Shown here one piece after another: positions 33,927 through 41,916 of a stretch of DNA of 64,000 nt. Where the stretch lies: contig SCUI01000013.1 of assembly GCA_004297225.1 (NCBI GenBank), forward strand, positions 310,001 through 374,000, in the 5' to 3' direction. Source of the stretch: Lysobacteraceae bacterium (GTDB lineage: Bacteria; Pseudomonadota; Gammaproteobacteria; Xanthomonadales; Xanthomonadaceae). Both the position numbers and the translations under genes were made by a program. How positions within the stretch are numbered: position 1 is the first letter of the stretch; each line of letters begins with the position of its first letter. Under the pieces are notes generated by a model that made no database searches, was not told where the DNA came from, and was given only the letters and a program-made list of their open reading frames with translations.

Positions 33927-36563
33927 TCAGAAGGCGACGTTGAGCGAGAACGAGTAGCTGGTACCCAGCTCGTAACGGTTGAGGTCGATGCGGCTGCCGT
34001 TGAGTTCCTGGTACTCCTTGTATTCGGTGCCCAGCAGGTTGCGCGCCTCGAAGCCGAAGGTCAGGTCGGTGCCGCCCCACTGCATGCGCTTGCGCAGCAC
34101 CAGGTCGAGCATGGTGCCCGGGTCCTGCAGGAAGTCGGGCTGGCCCGGGCGGCCGCGGGCGGAGATGCGCTCGCTCGCATGGTTCGCCAGCAGCATCGCC
34201 TGGCTGCCCGTGTCCGGGTTCTCGTAGCCGAACAGCAGGTTGGCGAGATGGTCGGACTGGCCCTGCATCGCCGAGCCGTCGCGGATCAGCTCGGACGCCG
34301 GTCGCGGCTCGCCGCCGCCTGCCAGCGGATAGACCACGTCGTCGGCGCCGACCGTGACTTCGGAATCGGACCAGGTGTAGTTGGCGCCGAGGAACAGGCG
34401 GCCACTGGGCAGCCACTGTTCGCCGAAGTTCATGCGCAGGTCCAGCTCGATGCCACTGACGGTGGCTTCGGGCGCGTTGATGAAGGTCTGCTGCACGGTG
34501 GCGCCGGCCTCGTTGACGATCGATTCCACCGGGCGATCGATCTGTTTGCGGAACACGCCGGCGTTGAAGTACTCGCCTTCATCGAAGTACCACTCCCAGC
34601 GCAGGTCGAGGTTGGTCAGCTCGCTGTCCACGAGGTAGGGGTTGCCGATGAACACGCGGTCGCTGTCCAGGTCCAGGTACTGCTGCGGGGCGAGCTCGCG
34701 GAACTGCGGTCGCGCGATCGTCTGCGAAGCGCCGAAACGCAGCTGCATGTTGTCGGCGAACAGCCAGGTCGCGGACAGCGCCGGCAGGAAGTAGTCGTTC
34801 TCCAGCGCCGGCGCACCGGCCAGCGGCTGGTTGCCGAACAGGTCGATCGGCACCACTTCCTGGGTGGCGTCCTCGTAGCGCACGCCGATGCTGCCCTTGA
34901 GCGTGTCGGTGATGTCGGATTCCAGCTCGACGTAGGCCGCACGGGTCTCCAGCGACGCCGCGTAGGCGGCGGCGCCGTCGGCGCCCGTGGTCTCGCGCAA
35001 CGTCAGCCAGCCCTGGCTGAGGTTGTAGTCGGAGAACAGGAAGTCCGGGCGCTGGTACTGCACGTAGAACGGCAGCGCGCCGTTGAGGGCGAGGAAGCGG
35101 AACTCCCGCGACCAGGAATCGCGGCTGTTGTCGAGCCAGGCGCCGCCGAAGCGCAGTTCCATCATCCGCATGGTCGGCAGGTTCCAGGAGACGTCGACGC
35201 CGGCGCTGTCGGTGCGGTCGGTGACGTTGCCGAAGCGGGTGTAGTTCTGCTCCTGCGAGGCGTTGTGGGCGTAGTAGCCGTCCACCAGGCGGTAGCGGAT
35301 GCCCTTCTCGTAGGGGGCGTCGCGGCTGGCGCGCGCGTGGGAGACGCGCCAGTCGACCTCGAACTCGTCCTGGGCGCCGAACACGTGGCCGCCGGCGAGC
35401 TGCGTATCGATGAGCTCGCGCTCGAACCAATGGGTGTTGTCGTCGCGGATGTCGGCGCCGGTCAGGTCGCTGTAGCCCTGCTTGCTGCGCGTCTCCTTGC
35501 TGGTGTCGTGCACGTACATCGTGGTCAGGTTGACCTTGTGGCCGCCGAACTCGAGGCCGGCGCCGAGCAGCGCGTTCGCGGTGGCGTTGTTCTCGGTGGC
35601 GACGAAGTCGTAGTCGCTGCGCACGGCAAGCGCGTCGTTCTCGATGCCGCCTTCCTGCTGGATGCCGGCCTGCGATTGCCACTTGTTGCGGAAACCGCCG
35701 ACCGCGACCAGGCCGAGGCGGGCGTCGCCGCCGAGGTCGAAGGCGCGGCCGCCGCTGATGTCGAAGTTGAAGTCCGGGTCGATGCTGTCGGTGGCCTGCA
35801 GCAGGTTGAGCGGGGCGTTGACGAAGCTGCGGCCGATCGCCTTCAGCTCGTCCTGGGAAAAGTTGCCCTGGTCGACACGGTTGCCGGTGGCGATCGCGTC
35901 CTGCAGCGCGCCCGGCATCTTCCGGGTGCCGTCGTCGTAGCCGGACCAGTCGTCCTCGGAGCCGTAATGGGTCAGGCCGTCGCGGAAGGTGGTCTCGGAA
36001 TTGCCGCCGCTGCCGATGGACAGCGACAGGAACGGGATGTCGGGGGTGCTGACCGTGCGCACGTCGATCACGCCGCCGCCGAATTCACCGGGGTAGCGCG
36101 CCGAATAGGTCTTCTGCACGTGCACGGTCTGCAGCACGTTGGAGGGGAACAGGTCCAGCGGCACCACGCGCTTGAGCGGTTCGGGGCTGGGGAGCGGCGA
36201 GCCGTTGAGCAGTGCCGACGAGTAGCGCTCGTCGAGGCCGCGGACGTAGATGAACTTGCCCTGCGCCATGCTCAGGCCGGCGACGCGGGTCAGCGCCTCG
36301 GCGGCATTGCCGTCGCCCTGGCGCGCGAGGTCTTCCCGGGTCAGCACCGAGACGACCTCGGAGCTTTCCTGCAGCGGGGCGGGGATGTATTCCCCCTGCA
36401 CCTTCACCGTGTCGAAGGTGGGGACGACGGTTTCCTGCGGCTCCTGCGCCTGCGCCTGTGGATCGGCTTCGACGCGGGTGGGCGCTTCCTGCGCTGCCGC
36501 GGGGGCGGCGAGCAGCGCCGCGATGGCGAGGGACAGCGCGGAGCGGGGAAGGGTCATGGTCAT
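33927..36563 (-). CDS. TonB-dependent outer-membrane receptor
   Basis: An 878-residue receptor. The signal peptide is cleaved after AAA (residue 24). A TonB-box-like DTVKV is at residues 51-55. The plug domain (about 65-190) contains VVSVLTREDLARQGDGNAAE, and the 22-strand barrel ends in SLNVAF with terminal Phe. No carboxypeptidase-like N-terminal extension and no sigma-regulator domain are present. The ligand is unknown. The upstream lipoprotein gene, 92 bases away on the same strand, may encode a partner; the two are separated by a strong hairpin. ATG 36563 has GAGG about 10 bases upstream. Confidence 0.9.
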   Translation of the reverse strand: MTMTLPRSALSLAIAALLAAPAAAQEAPTRVEADPQAQAQEPQETVVPTFDTVKVQGEYIPAPLQESSEVVSVLTREDLARQGDGNAAEALTRVAGLSMAQGKFIYVRGLDERYSSALLNGSPLPSPEPLKRVVPLDLFPSNVLQTVHVQKTYSARYPGEFGGGVIDVRTVSTPDIPFLSLSIGSGGNSETTFRDGLTHYGSEDDWSGYDDGTRKMPGALQDAIATGNRVDQGNFSQDELKAIGRSFVNAPLNLLQATDSIDPDFNFDISGGRAFDLGGDARLGLVAVGGFRNKWQSQAGIQQEGGIENDALAVRSDYDFVATENNATANALLGAGLEFGGHKVNLTTMYVHDTSKETRSKQGYSDLTGADIRDDNTHWFERELIDTQLAGGHVFGAQDEFEVDWRVSHARASRDAPYEKGIRYRLVDGYYAHNASQEQNYTRFGNVTDRTDSAGVDVSWNLPTMRMMELRFGGAWLDNSRDSWSREFRFLALNGALPFYVQYQRPDFLFSDYNLSQGWLTLRETTGADGAAAYAASLETRAAYVELESDITDTLKGSIGVRYEDATQEVVPIDLFGNQPLAGAPALENDYFLPALSATWLFADNMQLRFGASQTIARPQFRELAPQQYLDLDSDRVFIGNPYLVDSELTNLDLRWEWYFDEGEYFNAGVFRKQIDRPVESIVNEAGATVQQTFINAPEATVSGIELDLRMNFGEQWLPSGRLFLGANYTWSDSEVTVGADDVVYPLAGGGEPRPASELIRDGSAMQGQSDHLANLLFGYENPDTGSQAMLLANHASERISARGRPGQPDFLQDPGTMLDLVLRKRMQWGGTDLTFGFEARNLLGTEYKEYQELNGSRIDLNRYELGTSYSFSLNVAF

Positions 36564-36603
36564 GGGTCTGGCTGCCTCGTGTCTCGTGGGATGCGTACGT
36601 ACG

Positions 36604-36637
36604 CGCGGGGCCGTGGCGCATCGTCCACGGCCCCGCG
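36604..36637 (-). promoter_or_regulatory. Intercistronic hairpin between the lipoprotein and TonB receptor genes
   Basis: CGCGGGGCCGTGG and CCACGGCCCCGCG form a perfect 13-bp stem with an 8-base loop. No U-tract follows; a CGTACGTACG palindrome comes next. Likely an mRNA-stabilising or attenuating structure. Confidence 0.65.
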
Positions 36638-36655
36638 TTCCTTCCGGGGTGCTGG

Positions 36656-38107
36656 TCAGTGGCAGGGAGTCGCGGCGTCCAGGCCGCAGGTCCAGCCCTT
36701 CCACCAGTTGTCGTTGCCGTCCTTGACGGCGCCGATGTAGTCGACCTGGGTGAAGTAGCCGCTGACCGCGGCGAGGTTGCCGTAGGCGGGCACCGCCGAC
36801 TCGTTGGCGCCGTTGACGAAGGTCGCCGTGAGGGTCGAGGGCTTGTCGATGACGTTGTTGCTGCCGGCGGCGATGCGCGCGGCGGCGGCACCGTCGGCGT
36901 CGTCGTCGAACGGGGCCACGCAGGAGAACGACATCGAGTCGAAGCTGCCTCCGGTATTGGCGTTGTCGACGTCCAGGCAGCCCTTCGAACCGGTCACGAC
37001 AGTGTTGTAGTACTGGTTGTTGTTGCCGGTGTTGAGGATGATGCCCACGCCACCGTTGGGCCGGCCGACGAAGGTGCCGTTGGCCAGCTTCAGGTTGGTC
37101 GCCGGCGTGCGGTCGGAGCCGCTCATCTCGTTCATGCGGTCGCCGCCATTGGCACGCTGCACGATCAGCGCGAACTGGATCGAGCCCTTGTAGCCGACGT
37201 CGCCGTCGATCGAGTCGTCGTCGTTGCCGGTGGCCACCAGGTACTTGGCGTTGGCGGTGCCGCCGAAGAACTCGAAGCCGTCATCGGAGCTGTTGTGCAC
37301 CTGCACGTACTCGAGCTTGGTGCCCGAACCCAAACCGGCCAGGGTGATGCCGTTGAGCTCGTTGTTGGGCAGGATCTGGAAGCCCGAGTGCATCACCCGC
37401 ACGTACTTCAGGGTGCCGGTGTTGTCCGCAGCCTGGTTGCCGCCGTAGAACGCGTTGGTGCCTTCCACCTGCGCCTCGCAGGTGGCGGTGCCCGGCGTCG
37501 CGGTGCCGGGGCAGTTGCTGATCGGCGCGCGGCCGAGCAGCACCAGGCCACCCCACTGTCCGATCGAGTCGACGTTGGTCTCGCCCTCGACGCTCTGGCG
37601 GCTGGTGAACACGATCGGCTGGGTGGCGGTGCCCTCGGCGAAGATCTGCGAGCCGCGGTTGACGACCACATAGTCGAGGCCGGCGGAACCGAACACGGTC
37701 ACGCCCGGCTCCAGCGTCAGGATGCCCTTCGAGCGGCCGGCGGCCGGGTTGGCGGCATCGCCGCCCTGGTCGTCGCCGACGTCGACGCGGCCGCTGATCG
37801 AATAGACCGTGCCGTCGCGCTTGGGCACCACCAGCGTGCCGACGACCTTGGCCGGGAGCTGGCAGTTGCGCAGCGTGTTGTTGGCGATGGTGCCGACGTT
37901 GCTGAACCCGGTCGGGCACTCGGTCGCCGGGCCACCGCTGGACGGCGGCGGCGGGGGCGGCGGCGGGGGCGGCGGGGGATTCGTCGGGCCGGGCGGGAAG
38001 GCGCCCTCGCCGGGCGAAGCGACGCGATCGGCACCGCCGCCGCAGGCGCTCAGCGCGAGAGCCGCGCCGAAGGCCATCAACAACGTCCGGGAATTGCTGG
38101 GCAACAT
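36656..38107 (-). CDS. Surface-type lipoprotein with right-handed beta-helix and polyproline linker
   Basis: A 483-residue lipoprotein with lipobox LSAC (Cys22) followed by Gly, so an outer-membrane or surface fate is likely. Residues about 42-53 are a run of 12 prolines. The rest is Gly/Asn/Asp-rich with repeated strands ([54 protein letters not shown]), consistent with a right-handed parallel beta-helix. Function unknown. Its location beside a TonB receptor and a type II secretion operon suggests a secreted binding or degrading protein. ATG 38107 has GGAG 6 bases upstream; ATG 38119 would add four residues. Confidence 0.75.
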   Translation of the reverse strand: MLPSNSRTLLMAFGAALALSACGGGADRVASPGEGAFPPGPTNPPPPPPPPPPPPSSGGPATECPTGFSNVGTIANNTLRNCQLPAKVVGTLVVPKRDGTVYSISGRVDVGDDQGGDAANPAAGRSKGILTLEPGVTVFGSAGLDYVVVNRGSQIFAEGTATQPIVFTSRQSVEGETNVDSIGQWGGLVLLGRAPISNCPGTATPGTATCEAQVEGTNAFYGGNQAADNTGTLKYVRVMHSGFQILPNNELNGITLAGLGSGTKLEYVQVHNSSDDGFEFFGGTANAKYLVATGNDDDSIDGDVGYKGSIQFALIVQRANGGDRMNEMSGSDRTPATNLKLANGTFVGRPNGGVGIILNTGNNNQYYNTVVTGSKGCLDVDNANTGGSFDSMSFSCVAPFDDDADGAAAARIAAGSNNVIDKPSTLTATFVNGANESAVPAYGNLAAVSGYFTQVDYIGAVKDGNDNWWKGWTCGLDAATPCH

Positions 38108-38153
38108 GTTCGTCTCCATGGGTGAAGGTGGTGCGGCAAAACGCTCGCTGAAC

Positions 38154-38187
38154 GTTGTACGTGCCGTAGATGACAGGCTTCTTGCCG
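38154..38187 (-). promoter_or_regulatory. Pho-box-like promoter of the lipoprotein gene
   Basis: A perfect CTGTCAT half-site (38170-38176, minus strand) is preceded 11 bases upstream by a weak one (CGGCAAG) and followed after 10 bases by TACAAC (38154-38159) as -10. Confidence 0.45.
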
Positions 38188-38223
38188 GAATTGGTCAGTT
38201 GCGTTGAAGCACGCGTCGCGCCA

Positions 38224-38258
38224 CTGACATCACGCTGTCACATGGCGCTGCGTACATG
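38224..38258 (+). promoter_or_regulatory. Pho-box-like site and -10 before the prolyl hydroxylase gene
   Basis: CTGACAT-CACG-CTGTCAC (38224-38241) matches two CTGTCAT half-sites at 12 of 14 positions. TACATG (38253-38258) follows after 11 bases and ends 6 bases before ATG 38265, which would give a leaderless message. Confidence 0.5.
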
Positions 38259-38264
38259 GCGCGC

Positions 38265-39137
38265 ATGACCACGCCCGCACGCGCGCCCATTGGCCATGAG
38301 GACGATCCCGCCCTGCGCGAGTGGGTGGTCGCGCAGGCCGTCGCCGGCATCGCGCCGGAACAGGTGCTCGCGGCGCTGTGCGAACGCGGCCTGGCGCAAC
38401 AGGCGGCGATCGAATACGTGGAACAGGTCCTGCGCGGCCACGTGGAATCGCATGCGCGCGACAACGGCTTGCCGCTGCCGGCGACGGTTCCCGCCCCGAT
38501 CGACTCGAACGGCCCGTCGGCGCTGGTCGTGGAAGGGCGCAAGGTGCACGTGCTGGCCAGCCTGCTGCACCCGCGCGTGGTGGTGTTCGGCGGATTCCTC
38601 TCCAATGCCGAATGCGACGAGCTGGTGGCCACGGCACGGCCCCGGCTGCGACGTTCCTCGACCCTGGACCTGCAGACCGGCGAGGACACGGCGCACGAGC
38701 ATCGCACCAGCCAGGGAATGGCGTTCCAGCGCGGGCAGACGCCGCTGTGCGCGCGGATAGAGCGGCGCATCGCCACCCTGCTCGACTGGCCGGTCGAGAA
38801 TGGCGAAGGCCTCCAGGTATTGCGCTACGGCGTCGGCGCGGAATACCGCCCGCACTACGACTATTTCGACCCCGCGTTTCCCGGCACCGCCGCCACCCTG
38901 CGCCGCGGCGGCCAGCGCGTCGCGTCGCTGGTGATGTACCTCAACACGCCGGCAAGGGGTGGCGCCACGGTGTTCCCGGACGCCCACTTCGAGGCCGCCG
39001 CGGTGAAGGGCAATGCAGTGTTCTTCAGCTACGACCGCCCGCACCCGGTCACCGCGAGCCTGCACGGCGGCGCGCCGGTGCTCGAAGGCGAGAAGTGGAT
39101 CGCGACCAAGTGGCTGCGTGCGGGCAGGCACGACTGA
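38265..39137 (+). CDS. 2-oxoglutarate/Fe(II) oxygenase, prolyl 4-hydroxylase family
   Basis: A 290-residue P4Hc-type dioxygenase. An N-terminal helical region (about 1-90) precedes the double-stranded beta-helix. The iron ligands are the HxD in PHYDYFDPAF and a distal His in TASLHGGAPV; GEKWIATKW contributes the Lys that binds 2-oxoglutarate. The substrate could be a proline-containing protein or small molecule. ATG 38265 was chosen because of the -10 spacing; ATG 38256 adds three residues. It is divergent from the polyproline lipoprotein gene, an interesting but unproven pairing for a prolyl hydroxylase. Confidence 0.88.
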   Translation: MTTPARAPIGHEDDPALREWVVAQAVAGIAPEQVLAALCERGLAQQAAIEYVEQVLRGHVESHARDNGLPLPATVPAPIDSNGPSALVVEGRKVHVLASLLHPRVVVFGGFLSNAECDELVATARPRLRRSSTLDLQTGEDTAHEHRTSQGMAFQRGQTPLCARIERRIATLLDWPVENGEGLQVLRYGVGAEYRPHYDYFDPAFPGTAATLRRGGQRVASLVMYLNTPARGGATVFPDAHFEAAAVKGNAVFFSYDRPHPVTASLHGGAPVLEGEKWIATKWLRAGRHD

Positions 39138-39147
39138 CGCCGGTGGC

Positions 39148-39846
39148 TCAGGGCGCTTCGGTCTTGTCCGGATAGCGGCACAGCGCGCGGATCGCGCAGC
39201 GCCAGCACTCGGGTTTCCGCGCCTTGCAGGTGTAGCGGCCGTGCAGGATCAGCCAGTGGTGGGCGCCGTGCAGGAATTCCGGCGGCACCACGCGCAGCAG
39301 CCCGTCCTCGACCGCGCGCACGTCCTTGCCGGGCGCCAGCCCGGTGCGGTTGGCGACGCGGAAGATGTGCGTGTCCACCGCGATCGTCGGTTCGCCGAAG
39401 GCGGTGTTGAGCACCACGTTGGCGGTCTTGCGGCCGACGCCGGGCAGCGCTTCCAGCGCCTCGCGCGTGCGCGGGACCTCGCCGCCGTGCTGCTCCAGCA
39501 GGATCCGGCACAGCCCGATGATGTTGGCGGCCTTGGCGTTGAACAGGCCGATGCTGGAGATGTAATGCTTGAGTCCGTCTTCGCCCAGCGCGAGGATCCC
39601 GGCCGGCGTGTTCGCCACGGGGAACAACCGCCGCGTGGCCTTGTTGACGCCGACGTCGGTGGCCTGTGCCGACAGCACCACCGCGACCAGCAGCTCGAAC
39701 GGCGTCGAATATTCGAGCTCGGTCTTCGGTGCCGGGTCGAGTTCGGCCAGGCGCGAGAACAGCTCGCGGATTTCGTCGGGGCGCAGCTTGCTGGCGCGAG
39801 CGCGCGCGGTCTTGCGCACGGCCTTGCGTGGCGGTTTCGCGTTCAC
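39148..39846 (-). CDS. nth: Endonuclease III
   Basis: A 232-residue bifunctional DNA glycosylase/AP lyase that removes oxidised pyrimidines. The helix-hairpin-helix with catalytic lysine is LPGVGRKTANVVL, the catalytic Asp is in IAVDTHIFRVANR, and the C-terminal [4Fe-4S] ligands have spacing C-x6-C-x2-C-x5-C (CKARKPECWRC onward). The GTG start (39846) overlaps the upstream stop as GTGA, adding a basic N-terminal tail (PRKAVRKTARARA). Confidence 0.96.
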   Translation of the reverse strand: MNAKPPRKAVRKTARARASKLRPDEIRELFSRLAELDPAPKTELEYSTPFELLVAVVLSAQATDVGVNKATRRLFPVANTPAGILALGEDGLKHYISSIGLFNAKAANIIGLCRILLEQHGGEVPRTREALEALPGVGRKTANVVLNTAFGEPTIAVDTHIFRVANRTGLAPGKDVRAVEDGLLRVVPPEFLHGAHHWLILHGRYTCKARKPECWRCAIRALCRYPDKTEAP

Positions 39847-40223
39847 GGCTTGCCGCCGGCCGCGGCCTTCGCCTTCGCCCGCGCCAGCGCGGCGGCGGCC
39901 GCGGCGGGAAGGGCGGGAGCCGTGGCGCCCGGAATGCCGGGCGCGACCGCCGGCTTGCGGCGCTCCGCGCGCTCGCGCTGCCGGCGTTCCAGCCGTTCGG
40001 TGCGGACGCGATGGCGTGCGCGCGCGGCAAGCGCGGCTTCGCGCTGTTCGCGGGCGGCGACCAGGCGCGCGCGGCAGCCGTCGCTGCAGGCGGGGCACGC
40101 TTGCGATGCATCGAGCAGGCCGAGCGACAGCGCCGCGTCGAGGTCATCCTCGCGCAACGCCGCCACGATCGCGTGCGCTCCGGCGCCGCCGGCGGCAACG
40201 CATCCGCAACCGGCGCAGGCCAT
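39843..40223 (-). CDS. Small cysteine- and arginine-rich protein upstream of nth
   Basis: A 126-residue protein not recognised as a named family. The N-terminus has MACAGCGC and a second cluster QACPACSDGC, which together could bind a metal. The middle is a charged helix (RHRVRTERLERRQRERAERR) and the end is an Ala/Lys-rich tail. In many proteobacteria nth lies beside rnfB; this protein is too short and lacks the RnfB ferredoxin domains. It sits 3 bases after the enoyl-CoA hydratase gene and is coupled to nth. Confidence 0.6.
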   Translation of the reverse strand: MACAGCGCVAAGGAGAHAIVAALREDDLDAALSLGLLDASQACPACSDGCRARLVAAREQREAALAARARHRVRTERLERRQRERAERRKPAVAPGIPGATAPALPAAAAAALARAKAKAAAGGKP

Positions 40224-40226
40224 GGC

Positions 40227-41009
40227 TCAGCGCCCGTGGAAGACGGGCTTGCGACGCTCCAGGAAGGCGGCCGTGCCCTCGCGCATGTCGTCGGTCGAGA
40301 ACACCAGTCCGAATTGCGCGGCCTCGTAGGCCAGGCCTTCCTCGATGGCGCATTCGCCGCCGAAATTGACGCAGTCGAGGATGCCGCGCAGCGCCAGCGG
40401 CGCGGCCGACGCCAGCTGGTCCGCCAGTGCCATCACCTCGGCCTCCAGTTCCGCTGCGGGCACCACCCGGTTGACGATCCCCAGCTGCAGCGCGCGCGCG
40501 GCATCCACGGCTGTGCCGGTGAGGCACAGCTCCAGCGTTGCGGCGCGGCCGGCCAGGCGCAGCAGGCGCTGGCTGCCGCCAAAGCCAGGTACCAGGCCGA
40601 GGTTGATCTCCGGCTGGCCGACCCTGGCGGTGTCGGCGGCGATGCGCAGGTGGCAGCACATCGCCAGTTCCAGCCCGCCGCCCAGTGCGAAACCGTTCAC
40701 CATGGCGATGACCGGCTTGGGCAGGGTCTCGACGAACCGCATCATCCGCTGGCCGCGCAGCGCGAAATCACGGCCCTGGACCGGGGTGAGGGCATTCATC
40801 CGGGCGATGTCGGCGCCAGCGACGAAAGCCTTGGGGCCGGCTCCCGTCAGCACCACCACGCGCACCGCCTCGTCGCCGGCAGCGGCGCGGAAGGCATCGT
40901 GCAGGGCGTCCAGGGTGTCCGCGTCCAGTGCGTTCAGCTTGTCCGGGCGGTTGACGGTGATCACGCGGACGGGGCCGCGATCCTGGCTCAGTACGACGGG
41001 TTCGGTCAT
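40227..41009 (-). CDS. Enoyl-CoA hydratase/isomerase family protein
   Basis: A 260-residue crotonase-fold enzyme. The first oxyanion-hole segment is FVAGADIARMNA, the second GFALGGGLELAMCCHLRIA. Catalytic glutamates are present in GGGLELAM and GQPEINLGLVPGFGG, so hydratase activity on 2-enoyl-CoA is likely (FadB/PaaF-like beta-oxidation role). ATG 41009 has AAGGA 8 bases upstream; an upstream in-frame start is rejected. It leads a three-gene unit with the small Cys-rich protein and nth. Confidence 0.9.
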   Translation of the reverse strand: MTEPVVLSQDRGPVRVITVNRPDKLNALDADTLDALHDAFRAAAGDEAVRVVVLTGAGPKAFVAGADIARMNALTPVQGRDFALRGQRMMRFVETLPKPVIAMVNGFALGGGLELAMCCHLRIAADTARVGQPEINLGLVPGFGGSQRLLRLAGRAATLELCLTGTAVDAARALQLGIVNRVVPAAELEAEVMALADQLASAAPLALRGILDCVNFGGECAIEEGLAYEAAQFGLVFSTDDMREGTAAFLERRKPVFHGR

Positions 41010-41162
41010 GCGGGGGTCCTTCAACGGCGGATGACCGGGCGCGGAACTCGGCGCGGCGGCCATGGTCGGAGTGGGGTCGTCAGTGGCAGTCGTGCCCTGC
41101 GGCCGTTATCCTAGCGCGCTCTTGCGGCTGCGCGCCCACCCACGTAAGCGAGGTTCCACCGA

Positions 41163-41852
41163 ATGAAGTTGCGCTTCCTTGCTGCCGCGACCCTGGCAGC
41201 CCTGACCCTGACCGCCGGCCTCGCCAGCGCCCAGGACACCTCCTCCGAGAAGGGCAAGCTGAGCTACGCCCTGGGTTACCAGCTGGGCCGCGAGGCGGTC
41301 GAGAGCGGCGAGTCGCTGGACCTCAACACCATGGTCAAGGCGCTGCAGGACGGCTACGCGAAGAAGGATCCCGCGGTGCCGGTCGAGCAGATGCGCGATG
41401 CCTACCAGGCCATGCAGCAGCGCCTGGGCGCGAAGGCGAAGGCCGCGTTCGACAAGGCCGCCGCCGAGAACAAGACCCGCAGCAACAGCTTCGTCGCGGA
41501 GACCAGGGCCAAGGCCGGCGTGAAGTCGCTGTCCGACGGCGTCCTGTATCGCGTGCTCCAGGTCGGCAACGGCGCCAAGCCCACGCCGGCCAGCACGGTC
41601 GCGCTGGAAGTGGCCGGTCCGTATCCGTGGGGCCAGCGCCCGACCCCGGCGCAGCCGGCACAGTCGATGCCCGCCACCAAGCTCAGCGAGATCGAGATGC
41701 CGGCCATCCGCGATGCGCTGATGCAGATGCCGCAGGGTTCGAAGTGGGAGATCACGCTGTCGCCGGAGAAGGCGTTCGGCGCCGATCCGCGCAGCCCGTT
41801 CCCGCCGAACGTGGCGGTGGTGTTCGAAGTGAAGCTGGTGAGCGTCAAGTAA
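41163..41852 (+). CDS. FKBP-type peptidyl-prolyl isomerase homologue with degenerate catalytic domain
   Basis: A 229-residue exported protein (cleavage after ASA, residue 23). Residues about 30-110 match the FkpA/Mip dimerisation domain (KLSYALGYQLGREA..., QRLGAKAKAAFDKAAAENKTRS). The C-terminal domain begins as an FKBP (GVLYRVLQVGNGAKPTPAST) and ends MPQGSKWEITLSPEKAFG, but the strand and loop that normally read VHYRGTL..G..FDSS are replaced by EVAGPYPWGQRPTPAQPAQ, so the active pocket is not conserved. Probably a periplasmic chaperone. GAGG lies about 10 bases before ATG 41163. Confidence 0.85.
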   Translation: MKLRFLAAATLAALTLTAGLASAQDTSSEKGKLSYALGYQLGREAVESGESLDLNTMVKALQDGYAKKDPAVPVEQMRDAYQAMQQRLGAKAKAAFDKAAAENKTRSNSFVAETRAKAGVKSLSDGVLYRVLQVGNGAKPTPASTVALEVAGPYPWGQRPTPAQPAQSMPATKLSEIEMPAIRDALMQMPQGSKWEITLSPEKAFGADPRSPFPPNVAVVFEVKLVSVK

Positions 41853-41877
41853 GCACACCCGCTGTTTCCTGATCCAG

Positions 41878-41904
41878 GCAACGCCGGCCAAGTGCCGGCG
41901 TTGC
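41878..41904 (+). terminator. Perfect hairpin after the FKBP gene
   Basis: GCAACGCCGGC and GCCGGCGTTGC form an 11-bp stem with a 5-base loop. It is followed at once by the -10 of the NUDIX gene rather than by a U-tract. Confidence 0.6.
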
Positions 41905-41910
41905 TATATT
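41905..41910 (+). promoter_or_regulatory. -10 element (TATATT) for the NUDIX gene
   Basis: TATATT ends exactly 6 bases before ATG 41917, so the transcript should be leaderless. The -35 region is occupied by the FKBP terminator hairpin. Confidence 0.6.
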
Positions 41911-41916
41911 CAACGC

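Noticed and set aside
37935-37980. GGCGGC tandem repeat as a microsatellite of regulatory interest
   Set aside because: It is the codon run for the 12 prolines of the lipoprotein and stays in frame.
39843-40223. Calling the Cys-rich gene rnfB because it is next to nth
   Set aside because: It lacks the ferredoxin and Fe-S domains of RnfB and is much too short.
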